From Neomonachus schauinslandi (Eukaryota > Chordata > Mammalia > Carnivora > Phocidae): 64,000 nt of DNA. Location: NCBI RefSeq assembly GCF_002201575.2, contig NC_058411.1:11023841-11087840 (forward strand), written 5' to 3'. This document shows, one piece after another, positions 52,201 through 59,026 of the stretch. Each line of letters opens with the position of its first letter. Positions within the stretch are counted from its first letter, which is position 1. Under the pieces are notes generated by a model. That model was given only the letters and a program-made list of their open reading frames with translations. It had not been told where the DNA came from and made no database searches. The translations under genes and the position numbers were made by a program.

Positions 52201-55200
52201 CAGTTATACTTCATTAACACTATTTGAAAAAAAGACATTTAGCACAGTGCCAGATATTGATATTTTTCTGGTAGTATCTGTGATCAAGCTTTGGTTTCTG
52301 CAGGGTTAATATGAATGATTAAGGTCCAAATGGGCTTGTTTCAGCTGTGACACTTTCATTACTTCCTGAAATTAAGTAAAATAAATATAATCCCCCAAAG
52401 TGTACATAGAATAGACAAATTCTTAGGAAAAAATGTAACTCACCAAAAAGAGAGGAAGTGGAAAGCCAATGCAATCAATAGTTAAAATCTTCCATTAAGA
52501 AGACCCCAAAGGCCCGGGGTGGCTGTCTGCCTTCAGCTTGGGTCATTATCCCTGGGTCCCGGAATCTAGCCCCACGTTGGGCTCCCTCTCAGTGGGGACT
52601 CTGCTTGTCCCTCTCCCTCTGCCTCTCCCTGCCAGCTTGTGCTCTCTCTCACTCGCGCTCTCTCAAATAAATAAATAAATAAAATCTTAAAAAAAAAAAA
52701 TAATAACCCAGACCCTGATGGTTTTACCAGTGAGTTCCAGCAAACAATCAGGGAATAAATAATCTTACATCAAATAATTAAGACAACAGAAAAGGAGGGA
52801 GCACTTTGCAAATCATTTTATAAGGCTAACATAACTGTAATACCGAAACCTAACAATATTACAGATCAATCTTGCTTATGAAACAAATGCAAAAATCCTA
52901 ACCAGAACATCAGCAAACTGAAAGTTAAGTTTGGTTTTAGGTTATAAAAAGTCAATTGATTTGTATACCATATTAATACTAAAGAACAAAAATCATATAA
53001 AAAAACATACGATATTTCATACATAACAGGAAAAAACGCTGCTAAAATTCAACAGAAAAACTGAAACTAGATATATATAGAAATATTCACCTGATAAAAA
53101 GTACCTGTGAAAAACCTAACACAAACACTGTATTTGGTGAAACAGTCGAAGCCTTCTATTTAAGACAAAGATACAAAATTGGTTTTCCGTCCAAGCCAAT
53201 GCAGTGAGGCAAAGAAAAGATTTTTTTAAAAAGATAAAAGGGTTAAGAAACCAAATGGTCATTATCCACAGATACTGTACTGTTGAAAATCTAAATGAAT
53301 GTACAGAAAAATATCAAGATTAAGAGCTATGTAGGTTGCTGTGTGTCAAAAGAAAGCAAAAATTTATGGGGCACCTGGGTGGCTCAGTTGGTTAAGTGGC
53401 TGCCTTCGGCTCAGGTCATGATCCCAGGGTGCTGGGATCAAGCCCCACATCGGGCTCCCTGCTCAGCAGAGAGCCTGCTTCTCCCTTTCCCTCTGCCTGC
53501 CGCTCTCCCTACTTGTGCTCTCTCTCTCTCTGTCAAATAAATAAATAAAAAATCTTAAAAAAAAAAAAGAAAGCAAAAATTTAAAAAAGATACCATTGGG
53601 GCGCCTGGGTGGCTCAGATGGTTAAGCGTCTGCCTTCGGCTCAGGTCATGATCCCAGAGTCCTGGGATCGAGTCCCGCATCGGGCTCCCTGCTCCTTGGG
53701 AGTCTGCTTCTCCCTCTGTTTCTCTCTCTCTCTCTCTCTCTCTCTGTCATGAATAAATAAATAAAATCTTAAAAAAATAAAATAAAATTTAAAAAAATAA
53801 AATAAAATAAAAAAGATACCATCTATAAGTTTCAAAAAAATTAATCTGACAAAAAGTATGCAAGACCTTCATGGAGAAAATAATAAAATCTTAATGAAAG
53901 ACATTTAAAAACTGAATTGAGATTATACCATGTTAGAATGGGTAAAACCTCAGTATTGTAAAGACGCTGATTCTCACTCAACTGTCCATATAGAAGCAAT
54001 GGACTCCCAATAAAAAGACCAACAGAATTTTTGTGAAACTTGGCAAGCAAATTCTAAAATGAATATGGATGTACAAAAAAAAAAAATTCCAAGAATAGCC
54101 AAAACATTCTTGAAGGACCAGGTAGGAGAAATTGCTCTAGGAGATATCAAAACACTATAAAACTACATTAATTAAGATAGTGTGGCATTGGCACAAAAAC
54201 CACCCAATGAAACAGAATTAAGTGCCCAGAAACAGAGCGATGTATAGATGGATGCTTGATAATATGCCAGGGGTGATATTGCAGATTGATAGGGAAAAGG
54301 AAATATTTTTTTTCTTCTTTTTTTAAAGATTTTAATTATTTATTGACAGAGAGAGACACAGCGAGAGAAGGAACACAAGCAAGGGGAGCGAGAGAGGGAG
54401 AAGCAGGCTTTCCGTCTAGCATGGAGCCCAATGCGGGGCTGGATCCCAGGATTCTGGGATCATGACCCAAGTTGAAGGCAGATGCTTAACTACTAAGCCA
54501 CCCAGGTGCCTGGAAAAGGAAATATTTTCAATGAATGATGCTAGATGCTGAGATAACAGATTTCCAACCCTCTTCTTTTTCACTTGGAAAACTTCTACTC
54601 ATTCTTTAAGACCCAGCTCAAATTACAGACCCTCTGTGAATCCTTACCTGAAGATAAGAGAGTACACATACTACATGATTCCATTTAAATGAAGTTTTAG
54701 GACAAAAACTAGGTGAAAAAAATCAGAACAGTGGTAGTTGGGGAAATGGGGTGGAAAGACTTTCCCATATGGGAAAAAATGGAATGAGATGCCTACCTCA
54801 CACCATTCATTAAAAAAACCAAAAATTTAAATAACCATATAGATATGACAGGTAAAACTATAAAACCCTTAGAAGATAATATAGGAAAATATCCTAATGA
54901 TCTTAGGATAGGGAAAATTTTTCTAAGACACAAGGAAACATACCATCAAGAAAAGATTGATAAATTCATCTACATTAAGAACTCTATTGAGACACCTTAG
55001 AGAGAGGTGGGGGGAAAAACCAAGGTAAAACTGGAGGAGGTGTAGAAAGAGTTACCATCTGGAATACATAAGGAATATCTATAAATCAATAAGGAAAAAG
55101 ACAAATGATCCATTGGAAAAAATTAATCAAAAGACTGAACAGGCACTTCCCAGAAGATGAAACCTGAATAATTAAATATTTGAAAAGATGCTCAACCTCA

Positions 55201-58200
55201 TTAGTAATGAGAAAAGTAAAATATAACAAACTTTTCCACACCTGATTAACAAAACATAAAAAGTTTTTGAAAATATCCAACCTTGGTGAGAATGCAGAGC
55301 AAAAGGAATATTAACCACAGTTGGTCAAGTATAAATTGGTACAACCTCTTCAGAAAACTAGTGTACTTGAACACTGTCACACCCTACAACTCAGCAATTC
55401 CATTTAAAGACATTTCTAGGCATCCTAGGGCACTGGTTCTCAACCTAGGGTGATTTTGCTCCCCAAGGGACATTTGGCAATAAAGAAAAACATTTTTAGT
55501 TGTCACAATTGGGGATGTCACTGGCATCCAATGGGTTAAGAGGCCAGGGATGCTGCTGAACATCCTGCAAAGGACAGGACAGCCTCCTACAACAAAGATT
55601 TATTCCACCCAAAATGTCAATAGTCCCAAGACTGAGAAACCTTGCCCTAGAGAAACAAAACTTAATCATTATAACTCCCATGTATTAACTGGTTCTAACT
55701 CATTTCCCTGTCAACCAGGTTTCCTTTGATCCATCCTTTACAATTAAATCTAAGTAGTTTTCCCTAAAAGTAGAAAATACTGTCAACTTTCTTTGAAAGA
55801 CCTCTATTAGCATCACATTACTGGGTCACTGACACTTACATAGGCCGAGCAATCACTTGGAGAACAACAAAAAATAACATGCCATGGCTCCTTCCCCAGA
55901 AAAACCTGATTCATGAAGTCTGGGGAGGCACTCAATGATTCATTTTTTATTAATCACACAAGTACTTTCAATGCAGGTTGTTCAGGGACCACTCTTTAAG
56001 AAAGAATGATGTTTACAAATAATAGGTTTAAATATGTAAACAGAGGCATACAAAGGCAGCTCCCAACTTTCTTTGCTAGTTTCATTTTCTTCACTGCTGT
56101 CCATCTCATACGCACTGTTCCCAGGACACTCTACCAAACTTTTAAAGAATCTCTGCATTGAATGCTGTCTCCAAACCCTTTTCTTTTTCACCTGGAAAAT
56201 TTCTACTCTTTTTTTAAGACCCAGCTCAAATTACAGACCCCCTATGAATCCTTACCTGAATACCTTAGACAATTAGTTACTCTCTCCTTAGTGCCTCCAC
56301 AATACTCTAACCATATCTCAATCGCTATACTTACTATACTATATACTAATATACTATATGTAAATTATCCGTTTACATGTCTGCCTCACCCACCAGACCC
56401 TGTTGAGAGAAACTGAGGAGTATGTGTACATAGTCAACAGCTACTGCATGATCTGGTCTTGAATACCCCAAACACTTGTCTCTTTACCACTTTATCTCGA
56501 AGATACAAGGCATATTTTTATTCACCAACAGCCAAGACCGTGGGAGAAGCTGTAACATTTAAGAAAACAAGCTTCCATTAATCATCAACTTTATAAAGAA
56601 TCTCTGCAAGAACCTATCATGTACATTGTTACTTTAAAATGGTTAGTAAGGGGACGCCTGGGAGGCTCAGTCGGTTAAGCGGCTGCCTTTGGCCCAGGTC
56701 ATGATCCCAGGGTCCTGGGATCGAGTCCCACATCGGGCTCCTTGCTCAGCAGGGAACCTGCTTCTCCCTCTCTCTCCCTCTGCTTGTGCTCTGTCAAATA
56801 AATAAAATCTTTAAAAAAAAAAAAGATAAAATGGTTAGTAAGGGGACGCCTGGGTGGCTCAGTTGGTTAAGCATCTGCCTTCAGCCCAGGTCATGATCCT
56901 AGGGTCCTGGGATCGAGTCCTGCGTCGGGCTCCTTGCTCAGCAGGGAGCATCTAGCATCTGCCTGCTGTTTCCCCCTGCTCATGCTCTCTCTCTCTCTGA
57001 CAAATAAATAAATAAAAGCTTTAAAATGGTTAGTAGGTACTTGAATTAGCCACATTACCATGTTAACCTCATTTTTGCGGGTGAGAAGATATACACGTAG
57101 AGGTAATTTCACGGCAAATTAAACAATTGAATACCAGAATTCTAAACTGTTACTTCACCACCAGGTCAATGCCTTCAACCCTTCAACTTGGATTCAAGTT
57201 CGGTCTCTCAGCTTTACTTCTGAGGGATGCAAGGGGGAAAGAAAAACACACACAAAAAAATTCTCACAATCCAGAATATATGTAAAGTACAGCCTCCTAT
57301 TTTATAATCCCAGAAAGAAATGAAATGAGATAGTCCCAAATCCCAAACTAAACTGTTTTCTTTCCGATTTCAAAACTGTCCTTTTTTATTTTAAAATATC
57401 TCAGAAAACCATTCTGGACAGAACTTCTTAGATGCTAGGCTGGGTAAAGTTACCCAAAAGACAGCATTTAAAGGTCCCTATTATAACTGTATACTGACTA
57501 ATAGCATGCCACATTGTCTCCCTGGTTTATACCACACGTTTCAGAGACTGCCTTTACACCAGTGGGGAAAGGTAACAAAACAGAGGATGGGAAACACTAC
57601 CAAAACGTTTAGACTAGGATAACACATCCAATTTGCTTAACTCTAAAAGAAGCAGAGGGCCGATTAACTACCATCGCTTTGGCTCCCAGAAGGATTTTCC
57701 TCAATGGTTTTGACGGTGGTTATGCTGGTGTTCACAGAACTGACACCTGCTGTCCGAGAACTCTGAAGGACAGGTGTCTTGCTCCTTTCTTTTTTGATTT
57801 CCACCCTCCCAGTGGGTTCCTTCTGTGAACTGTTAAGAAAGTCAAACAGCAGCTCATCATCCGGTTCTGACTTTTTTCTTCGAACAAACTGGGATGAAGG
57901 CCTAGGAACAGATGCGTTTTCAACAGGATGGGAAGCCTCCGCTGATGTCCTAGATCCTACTTTTACATTTGCAGTGCCAGCTAAGATAGTGGCTTTCTGA
58001 TTTCCTATGTTATCAGCTGCTGAGGAAATATATGTAGCTTTGGATCCAGTCTGATAAGTCAAATCTGTATTTTGCTGAAGTTCAGGATAGTCAGCATTTT
58101 TGTTATATGTGATGTTGCTGCTGTTCTCTTTTCTACTGAGAGCTGTTGCAGCCCCTTGATCAACTCGATTTAAAAGATCTTCTGCCTTTCCAGCAAGATC

Positions 58201-58215
58201 AGCAAACCAAGACAT
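19151..58215 (-). CDS. GOLGA5: Golgin-84 (GOLGA5), complete 12-coding-exon CDS
   Basis: Golgin-84 is a Golgi tail-anchored coiled-coil tether. From knowledge of the family it binds RAB1 and tethers intra-Golgi COPI vesicles together with CASP; it is also a known RET fusion partner in thyroid tumours. Seen here: the joined exons 57672-58215, 49534-49761, 47949-48168, 47179-47302, 43247-43450, 39577-39747, 37032-37160, 34058-34156, 32097-32322, 29185-29290, 20520-20583 and 19151-19231 total 2196 nt, giving 731 residues without a frameshift or stop. All introns are GT-AG and phases match. The protein starts MSWFADLAGKAEDLLNRV and ends HHDQPHGK. Layout: low-complexity residues about 1-210, coiled coil about 215-630, hydrophobic anchor about 698-719. 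Identity is certain from continuous similarity to the human protein as remembered; no alignment was run. Confidence 0.97.
19285..19405 (+). repeat. L2 3' end in GOLGA5 intron 12
   Basis: GGGGCGGGAACCATGTCTTG followed by an AGCACTGGGTCTCTGCAACC-type segment. The rest of intron 12 (19406-20519) shows nothing. Confidence 0.55.
20520..20583 (-). CDS. GOLGA5: GOLGA5 exon 12 (residues 684-705)
   Basis: A 64-nt exon coding IRLGIFLRRYPIARVFVIIYM: a basic stretch followed by the first half of the transmembrane anchor. Acceptor TGCACAG, donor ATG|GTAAGT. It is too short to stand out as an ORF; it was found by homology and splice borders. Confidence 0.96.
20584..21741. other. Intron 11 outside the L1, no feature seen
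   Basis: AT-rich unique intron sequence. Confidence 0.5.
21742..21755 (+). repeat. L1 target-site duplication, left copy
   Basis: AAAGAAGAGAAATG, identical to 28965-28978; the A residues at the right junction merge with the tail, so the true length may be 11-14 bp. Confidence 0.85.
21756..23734 (+). promoter_or_regulatory. L1 5' UTR (internal promoter region)
   Basis: Begins with the typical L1 head (GGCAGAGGAGTAGGAGAC region), has a GC- and CpG-rich part at about 22000-22700, then an AT-rich part holding two imperfect ~230-bp tandem units (about 23110-23300 and 23340-23545) that share phrases such as TTTCTTCTAACAGA and CATCCCTTCAT. Open frames here are not protein genes. Confidence 0.8.
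22905..23098 (-). mobile_element. Can-SINE nested in the L1 5' UTR
   Basis: Reverse-oriented SINE flanked by TCAATCCCTTTTTT (22892 onward and 23099-23112). It dates the L1 as older than this SINE. Confidence 0.9.
23735..24623 (+). pseudogene. L1 ORF1 (RNA-binding ORF1p), broken
   Basis: ORF1p is the L1 RNA-binding chaperone with a coiled coil and an RRM-like core. The ATG at 23735 opens a frame with coiled-coil character, then the conserved NNIRIIGIPEEE region. A TGA at 24128-24130 interrupts it. The same frame continues to about 24345, where a small deletion shifts it; the rest (RLATDLSTETWKARKDW ... ALQDILKGVL) reads in another frame to 24623. So there is one nonsense change plus one frameshift. 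About 296 codons span the element, a normal family length. Confidence 0.9.
24705..28511 (+). pseudogene. L1 ORF2 (endonuclease / reverse transcriptase), broken
   Basis: The start (VVTLNVNGLN), the APE-type endonuclease motifs (CLQETHF, VGDFNTPL, SRIDHILGH) and the RT region (DGFPGEFYQTFKEEL, GFIPGLQGWFN, RQGCPLSPLLFN) are readable. The catalytic FADD box is present at about 26795-26806, but in a different frame from the preceding RT segment. The C-terminal Cys-rich stretch (CWWQCK) lies near 28105-28130 and the end (EISQSEKDMYHM) before TGA at 28509-28511. At least six frame changes or stops (near 25500, 25696, 25800, 26710-26790, 27310, 27590, 28200) make it non-functional. It is near full length with no large deletion. 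Confidence 0.9.
28512..28964 (+). repeat. L1 3' UTR with internal duplicated unit
   Basis: Two related ~200-bp units, each starting with AAACAAACTGAGGGTT (28530 and 28780) followed by a G-rich GGGGGGATGGGAGGATGGG-type stretch and a segment ending in GAATCACAG / GAATCACGG. An A-rich run (28688-28701) separates them. Confidence 0.75.
28965..28978 (+). repeat. L1 target-site duplication, right copy
   Basis: Identical 14-bp copy directly after the L1 tail. Confidence 0.85.
29185..29290 (-). CDS. GOLGA5: GOLGA5 exon 11 (residues 649-683)
   Basis: 106 nt, from TRLRNVPVLFND to KAASSIDQF. This cytosolic segment just before the membrane anchor is conserved. Acceptor TTTAAACAG, donor TTTAG|GTAAGC, phase 2. 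The full-length L1 lies about 220 bp into the following intron. Confidence 0.97.
29700..30370 (+). repeat. L2-like repeat in intron 10 (probable)
   Basis: CTTCAATGGCTTCCTACTTC, CTGCACTGGCCTCCTTGCTG and AGGCCTTTGCACCTGCTCTT are the typical order of an old LINE2 3' region. Open frames here are not genes. Confidence 0.6.
30690..30898 (+). mobile_element. Can-SINE
   Basis: Flanked by AAAGTAAGCTCTAGAG (30674-30689 and 30899-30914); inserted exactly at the head of the older SINE that follows. Confidence 0.95.
30915..31103 (+). mobile_element. Older Can-SINE
   Basis: More diverged, ends TAATAAATAATCTTTAAAA. Confidence 0.88.
31316..31510 (-). mobile_element. Can-SINE
   Basis: Flanked by TTAAAAAAACTT-type repeats (31303-31315 and 31511-31522). 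Confidence 0.9.
32097..32322 (-). CDS. GOLGA5: GOLGA5 exon 10 (residues 574-648)
   Basis: 226 nt. It encodes the end of the coiled coil (LTETLIQKQTMLESLSTEK, FQLERLEQQ) and a Ser/Asn/Gly-rich hinge ending NGEG. Acceptor CCTTTCAG, donor GAAG|GTAACA, phase 1. Confidence 0.97.
32452..32560. repeat. hAT-type DNA transposon remnant (probable)
   Basis: TTTTCAAACTATTAACGGGC ... CAATTTGGTGGGTCACAATC resembles an old non-autonomous hAT element in intron 9. Confidence 0.35.
33339..33368. repeat. Tandem palindrome (AAAATATTTT)n
   Basis: Three head-to-tail AAAATATTTT units in intron 9. Confidence 0.85.
34058..34156 (-). CDS. GOLGA5: GOLGA5 exon 9 (residues 541-573)
   Basis: 99 nt, 33 codons (EFHYIEEDLYRTKNTLQSRI to QKLRNQ). 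Acceptor TTTGTAG, donor TCAG|GTATGA. Highly conserved coiled coil. Confidence 0.97.
34195..34295 (+). repeat. L2 3' end in intron 8
   Basis: CCCCAGCACCTACAACAGTT, CACACAGGAGGCACTCAGCC and a TGAATGAACAAGTGAA tail. Confidence 0.55.
34325..34670 (-). repeat. Old L1 fragment in intron 8
   Basis: Antisense L1 phrases: AGAACTGCTGGATCACATAA, CTGCACCGTTTTGCATTCCC and CAATTTGCATTTTTCTAACA. Confidence 0.7.
34870..35060 (+). mobile_element. Can-SINE with deleted box-A core
   Basis: Flanked by AAAAGCATTATGCTT (34855-34869 and 35061-35075). The head reads GGGGCGCCCAGTCGG, lacking TGGGTGGCT. Confidence 0.94.
35163..35354 (-). mobile_element. Can-SINE
   Basis: Flanked by CTACTTTAGAACATTT (35147-35162 and 35355-35370). 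Confidence 0.95.
35380..36500. other. Intron 8, no feature seen
   Basis: AT-rich unique sequence. Confidence 0.5.
36505..36640 (+). repeat. MIR in intron 8
   Basis: CATCCGGGTTCTATTCTATT, GTGAGGTTAGGCAAGTCTCA and TTTTTAACCTGTGAAATAA. Confidence 0.6.
36801..37025 (+). mobile_element. Can-SINE abutting the exon 8 splice donor
   Basis: Forward SINE (antisense to GOLGA5). Its tail AATAAATAAAATCTTT runs into the minus-strand donor GTAAAG at 37031-37026. Possible target repeat: AAAATTTTTACC (36786-36797) and AAAATCTTTACC (37021-37032). Confidence 0.9.
37032..37160 (-). CDS. GOLGA5: GOLGA5 exon 8 (residues 498-540)
   Basis: 129 nt, 43 codons (DMEAQQVSEAESAREQL... to ELERQKQ). Acceptor CATTTTAG, donor GCAG|GTAAAG. 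A plus-strand SINE ends directly against the donor, so intron bases from about +3 onward look like SINE tail (see findings). Confidence 0.97.
38080..38360 (+). repeat. MIR in intron 7, carrying an A-rich insertion
   Basis: GCAGTGGTTAAGAACA, ACTGTAAAATGAGAACATAC and AATGCCTGGCAAGTTAAGTG. It is interrupted at 38115-38134 by an A-rich insert flanked by 16-bp repeats. Confidence 0.7.
38685..38930 (+). repeat. MIR in intron 7
   Basis: ACTATTTGTTGAGGGCCTAA, CTCCACTTTACAGATGAGAA and AACTAAGGCTCAGTGAGATG. Confidence 0.8.
39290..39385 (+). repeat. L2 3' end in intron 7 (probable)
   Basis: AAGATGCCTGGCACATGGCA and following. Confidence 0.5.
39577..39747 (-). CDS. GOLGA5: GOLGA5 exon 7 (residues 441-497)
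   Basis: 171 nt, 57 codons, from SKEKLINSLKEGS to MGQIHQLRSELQ. Acceptor TTATCATAG, donor ACAG|GTAAGA. The reading frame stays open past the donor into the intron, but the splice site and homology end the exon here. Confidence 0.97.
40517..40735. repeat. hAT/MER1-type DNA transposon remnant in intron 6
   Basis: Starts TTCACCAACTATGGC and ends AAAAAGTTTGTGACCCCCAA, matching the inverted ends of a MER1-group element; the body includes TTTGGCCCTTTACAGAAAAA. Confidence 0.6.
41390..41880 (+). repeat. L2-like repeat in intron 6 (probable)
   Basis: CGAGGCCCTCCATGGTCTGG, CTTCACGCTCCAGCGGCAGG and CCTACTCATCCTTCAAGTTC. Confidence 0.55.
41890..43240. other. Intron 6, no gene seen
   Basis: Purine-rich unique or very old repeat sequence; open frames on either strand have no recognisable domain. 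Confidence 0.4.
43247..43450 (-). CDS. GOLGA5: GOLGA5 exon 6 (residues 373-440)
   Basis: 204 nt, exactly 68 codons, from SEFAARLNKMEEERQNLAEA to QKATRILQ. Acceptor GTCACAG, donor CCAA|GTAAGC. A strongly conserved central coiled-coil block. Confidence 0.97.
43691..43868 (-). mobile_element. Can-SINE
   Basis: Flanked by AATTAAGAGTTTTT / AATTAAGGAGTTTT (43677-43690 and 43869-43882). Confidence 0.93.
44049..44213 (+). mobile_element. Can-SINE, older subfamily
   Basis: Body uses GACTCTCGGTTTCAGCTC and has a shortened CT-rich region. Confidence 0.88.
44333..44530 (+). mobile_element. Can-SINE
   Basis: Flanked by AAGAAACTTCC (44322-44332 and 44531-44541). Confidence 0.95.
44883..45084 (+). mobile_element. 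Can-SINE
   Basis: Flanked by ACTTAATTCA (44873-44882 and 45085-45094). Confidence 0.95.
45105..45720 (-). repeat. Old L1 3' fragment in intron 5
   Basis: Antisense: TTCCTTTTTATGGCTGAATG, TATTGTGAATAATGCTGCTA and GGGTATACACCTAGGACAG; paralogous to 3750-4436. Confidence 0.8.
45861..46074 (-). mobile_element. Can-SINE
   Basis: Flanked by AATGATTTTTATT (45847 onward and 46075 onward). Confidence 0.93.
46119..46230 (-). mobile_element. Short, old Can-SINE
   Basis: Partial body between AAATGATAGTACTTT and AAATGACAGTACTTT target copies. Confidence 0.8.
46357..46541. repeat. MER5-like hAT remnant
   Basis: Starts CCAGTGGTTTTCAACC and ends GAGAATCACTGAAC; inverted ends typical of MER5 elements. Confidence 0.65.
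47179..47302 (-). CDS. GOLGA5: GOLGA5 exon 5 (residues 331-372)
   Basis: 124 nt, acceptor TTTTCTTTTAG, donor GCAG|GTTAGA. Coiled coil (LQNQALQTLQERLHEAD...). It completes the Arg codon split from exon 4 and ends on a whole codon (KQMQ). Confidence 0.96.
47405..47590 (+). mobile_element. Can-SINE, older subfamily
   Basis: Head GGGGTGCCTAGGTGGTGCGG, with GATTTGACT / GGTTTGACT target copies on the two sides. Confidence 0.88.
47949..48168 (-). CDS. GOLGA5: GOLGA5 exon 4 (residues 258-330)
   Basis: 220 nt of coiled coil (ARARVEKWN..., LRAQVDDLTAAV...). The acceptor is a pure T run (16 T, 48172-48187 on the minus strand) followed by AAG; the donor is CACG|GTAGCT. The split Arg codon (CG|A) joins correctly to exon 5. 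Confidence 0.96.
49534..49761 (-). CDS. GOLGA5: GOLGA5 exon 3 (residues 182-257)
   Basis: 228 nt, acceptor TTTTTTTATAG, donor GAAG|GTAGAG. It encodes the acidic linker (SSKENVSS...) and the first heptads of the coiled coil (HELSNLRLENQLLRNEV). Phase 1 at both ends. Intron 2 above it (7910 bp) is full of L1 and SINE DNA; intron 3 below is 1365 bp. Confidence 0.96.
50314..50494 (-). mobile_element. Can-SINE
   Basis: Flanked by CCAAATGCATTTTTTA (50298-50313 and 50495-50510). Confidence 0.95.
50560..51360 (+). repeat. Old L1 ORF2 3' end in intron 2
   Basis: AAACGCAAATTAAAACCACA, AATGTTCATAGCAGCTTTAT and GTAGAATACTACAAAATAAA; degenerate. Confidence 0.8.
51453..51639 (+). mobile_element. Can-SINE
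   Basis: Flanked by AAAGCTTGCATTTT (51439-51452 and 51640-51653). Confidence 0.95.
52511..52700 (+). mobile_element. Can-SINE, head-truncated
   Basis: GGCCCGGGGTGGCTGTCTGC head has lost part of box A; normal CT-rich region and tail. It splits the old L1. Confidence 0.88.
53367..53567 (+). mobile_element. Can-SINE
   Basis: Flanked by AGAAAGCAAAAATTTA (53351-53366 and 53568-53583). Confidence 0.95.
53597..53808 (+). mobile_element. Can-SINE
   Basis: Flanked by AAAAAAGATACCAT (53583-53596 and 53809-53822); only 13 bp separate it from the preceding SINE's target copy. Confidence 0.95.
54310..54511 (-). mobile_element. Can-SINE
   Basis: Flanked by GGAAAAGGAAATATTTT (54293-54309 and 54512-54528). 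Confidence 0.95.
54561..54760 (+). repeat. Chimeric local duplication in intron 2
   Basis: 54561-54652 matches 56168-56260 (L2 sequence) and 54653-54760 matches 51126-51234 (L1 sequence), each at roughly 90% by eye and in the same orientation. TTTCC lies at both ends. Confidence 0.8.
55433..55640. repeat. hAT-type non-autonomous DNA transposon
   Basis: CACTGGTTCTCAACC ... GACTGAGAAACCTTG inverted ends; body GGGACATTTGGCAATAAAGA, GAGGCCAGGGATGCTGCTGA. Confidence 0.75.
56160..56405 (+). repeat. L2 3' region in intron 2
   Basis: AAGACCCAGCTCAAATTACA and GTTTACATGTCTGCCTCACC; source of the left half of the chimera. Confidence 0.7.
56651..56826 (+). mobile_element. Can-SINE, first unit of a tandem pair
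   Basis: Preceded by TAAAATGGTTAGTAAG (56635-56650) and followed by the same sequence (56827-56842). Confidence 0.93.
56843..57021 (+). mobile_element. Can-SINE, second unit of a tandem pair
   Basis: Followed by a third copy of the target repeat, TAAAATGGTTAGTAG (57022-57036). Shares GGGGACGCCTGGG, GCCCAGGTCATGATCC/T and CTCCTTGCTCAGCAGGGA with the first unit. Confidence 0.93.
57040..57671. other. Intron 2 near exon 2, no feature seen
   Basis: Unique intron sequence. Confidence 0.5.
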
Positions 58216-58245
58216 GATGGTAGCAGAATAATCCTATTGGTGAAC
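57672..58245 (-). CDS. GOLGA5: GOLGA5 exon 2 (start codon; residues 1-181)
   Basis: The acceptor TTTTTACAG lies just above 58245 and 30 nt of 5' UTR precede the ATG at 58213-58215. It encodes the conserved N-terminus, then a Ser/Thr/Lys-rich low-complexity region with the conserved FVRRKKSEPDDELLFDFLN segment, known as the head of golgin-84. The exon ends AGC GAT G with donor GTAGTT (phase 1). An in-frame TAA six nucleotides into the intron is not part of the gene. Confidence 0.97.
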
Positions 58246-58284
58246 CTGTAAAAAGGACATAAAGGGATCAGTATGGCCGAACAG

Positions 58285-58525
58285 CAGAGCATAGCAGTTA
58301 AGACCAGTGAGGTCCTGGACTGAAAGCCTAACCCTGCCTCTTACTAACTGTAACCTTGAGCAAACTACTTCACTGAAAGTGAGAAGCTTTATCTAGAAAA
58401 TGAGAAAAATAAATGTATTTACATTATAGGACAGTTTAAAGATGAAATAATATATATAAAAAACTCTTTGCAAAATGCCTGACACACAGTAGACACTCAT
58501 TTTAGTAGTTGCTATTAGCATAATA
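58285..58525 (+). repeat. MIR in intron 1
   Basis: CCTGCCTCTTACTAACTGTA, CCTTGAGCAAACTACTTCAC and AAAATGCCTGACACACAGTA in MIR order. Confidence 0.8.
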
Positions 58526-58832
58526 ATTACACCTATCACTACTGTTATAACTCCTATTTCAACAAAAGGCAAATGTTACCATAGCAAAAACATTCAAATA
58601 GCAAATCATCAATATGGCAAAATTGCAGTACAGCCAAATAAAAACAATTCCCTGGAGTTTGCTTCAAGGTGCTAAAACTTGAAACTTCTGATACTAAATC
58701 CATCTTCATGTTAAAATGCAGCACAATTATGGATAATTTAGGTGTGCACATATATAATCTGTGTAAAGTACACCTACAATAATTTAAATACTCAGTACCC
58801 ACTATGCGCACATTGGCTAAGTTCAGAATTTT

Positions 58833-59026
58833 TTTTTTTTTAAGGATTTTATTTATTTATTTGAGAGAGAGAGAGTGAGAGAGAGAGCGCAAGAGGGGGG
58901 TAGGGTTAGAGGGAGAAGCAGACTCCCTGCCGAGTAGGGAGCCCGATGTGGGACTCGATCCCGGAACTCCGGGATCATGACCTGAGCCGAAGGCAGTTGC
59001 TTAACCAACTGAGCCACCCAGGCGCC
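58833..59026 (-). mobile_element. Can-SINE in intron 1
   Basis: Flanked by CTAAGTTCAGAATTTT (58817-58832 and 59027-59042). Confidence 0.95.

Larger units (their letters stand above)
51760..55420 (+). repeat. Old L1 in pieces across intron 2
   Basis: Sense L1 ORF2-type text (for example GATGGTTTTACCAGTGAGTT near 52720 and TATTTGAAAAGATGCTCAAC near 55180), interrupted by SINEs at 52511, 53367, 53597 and 54310 and by the chimeric insert at 54561-54760. No intact frame. Confidence 0.7.
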
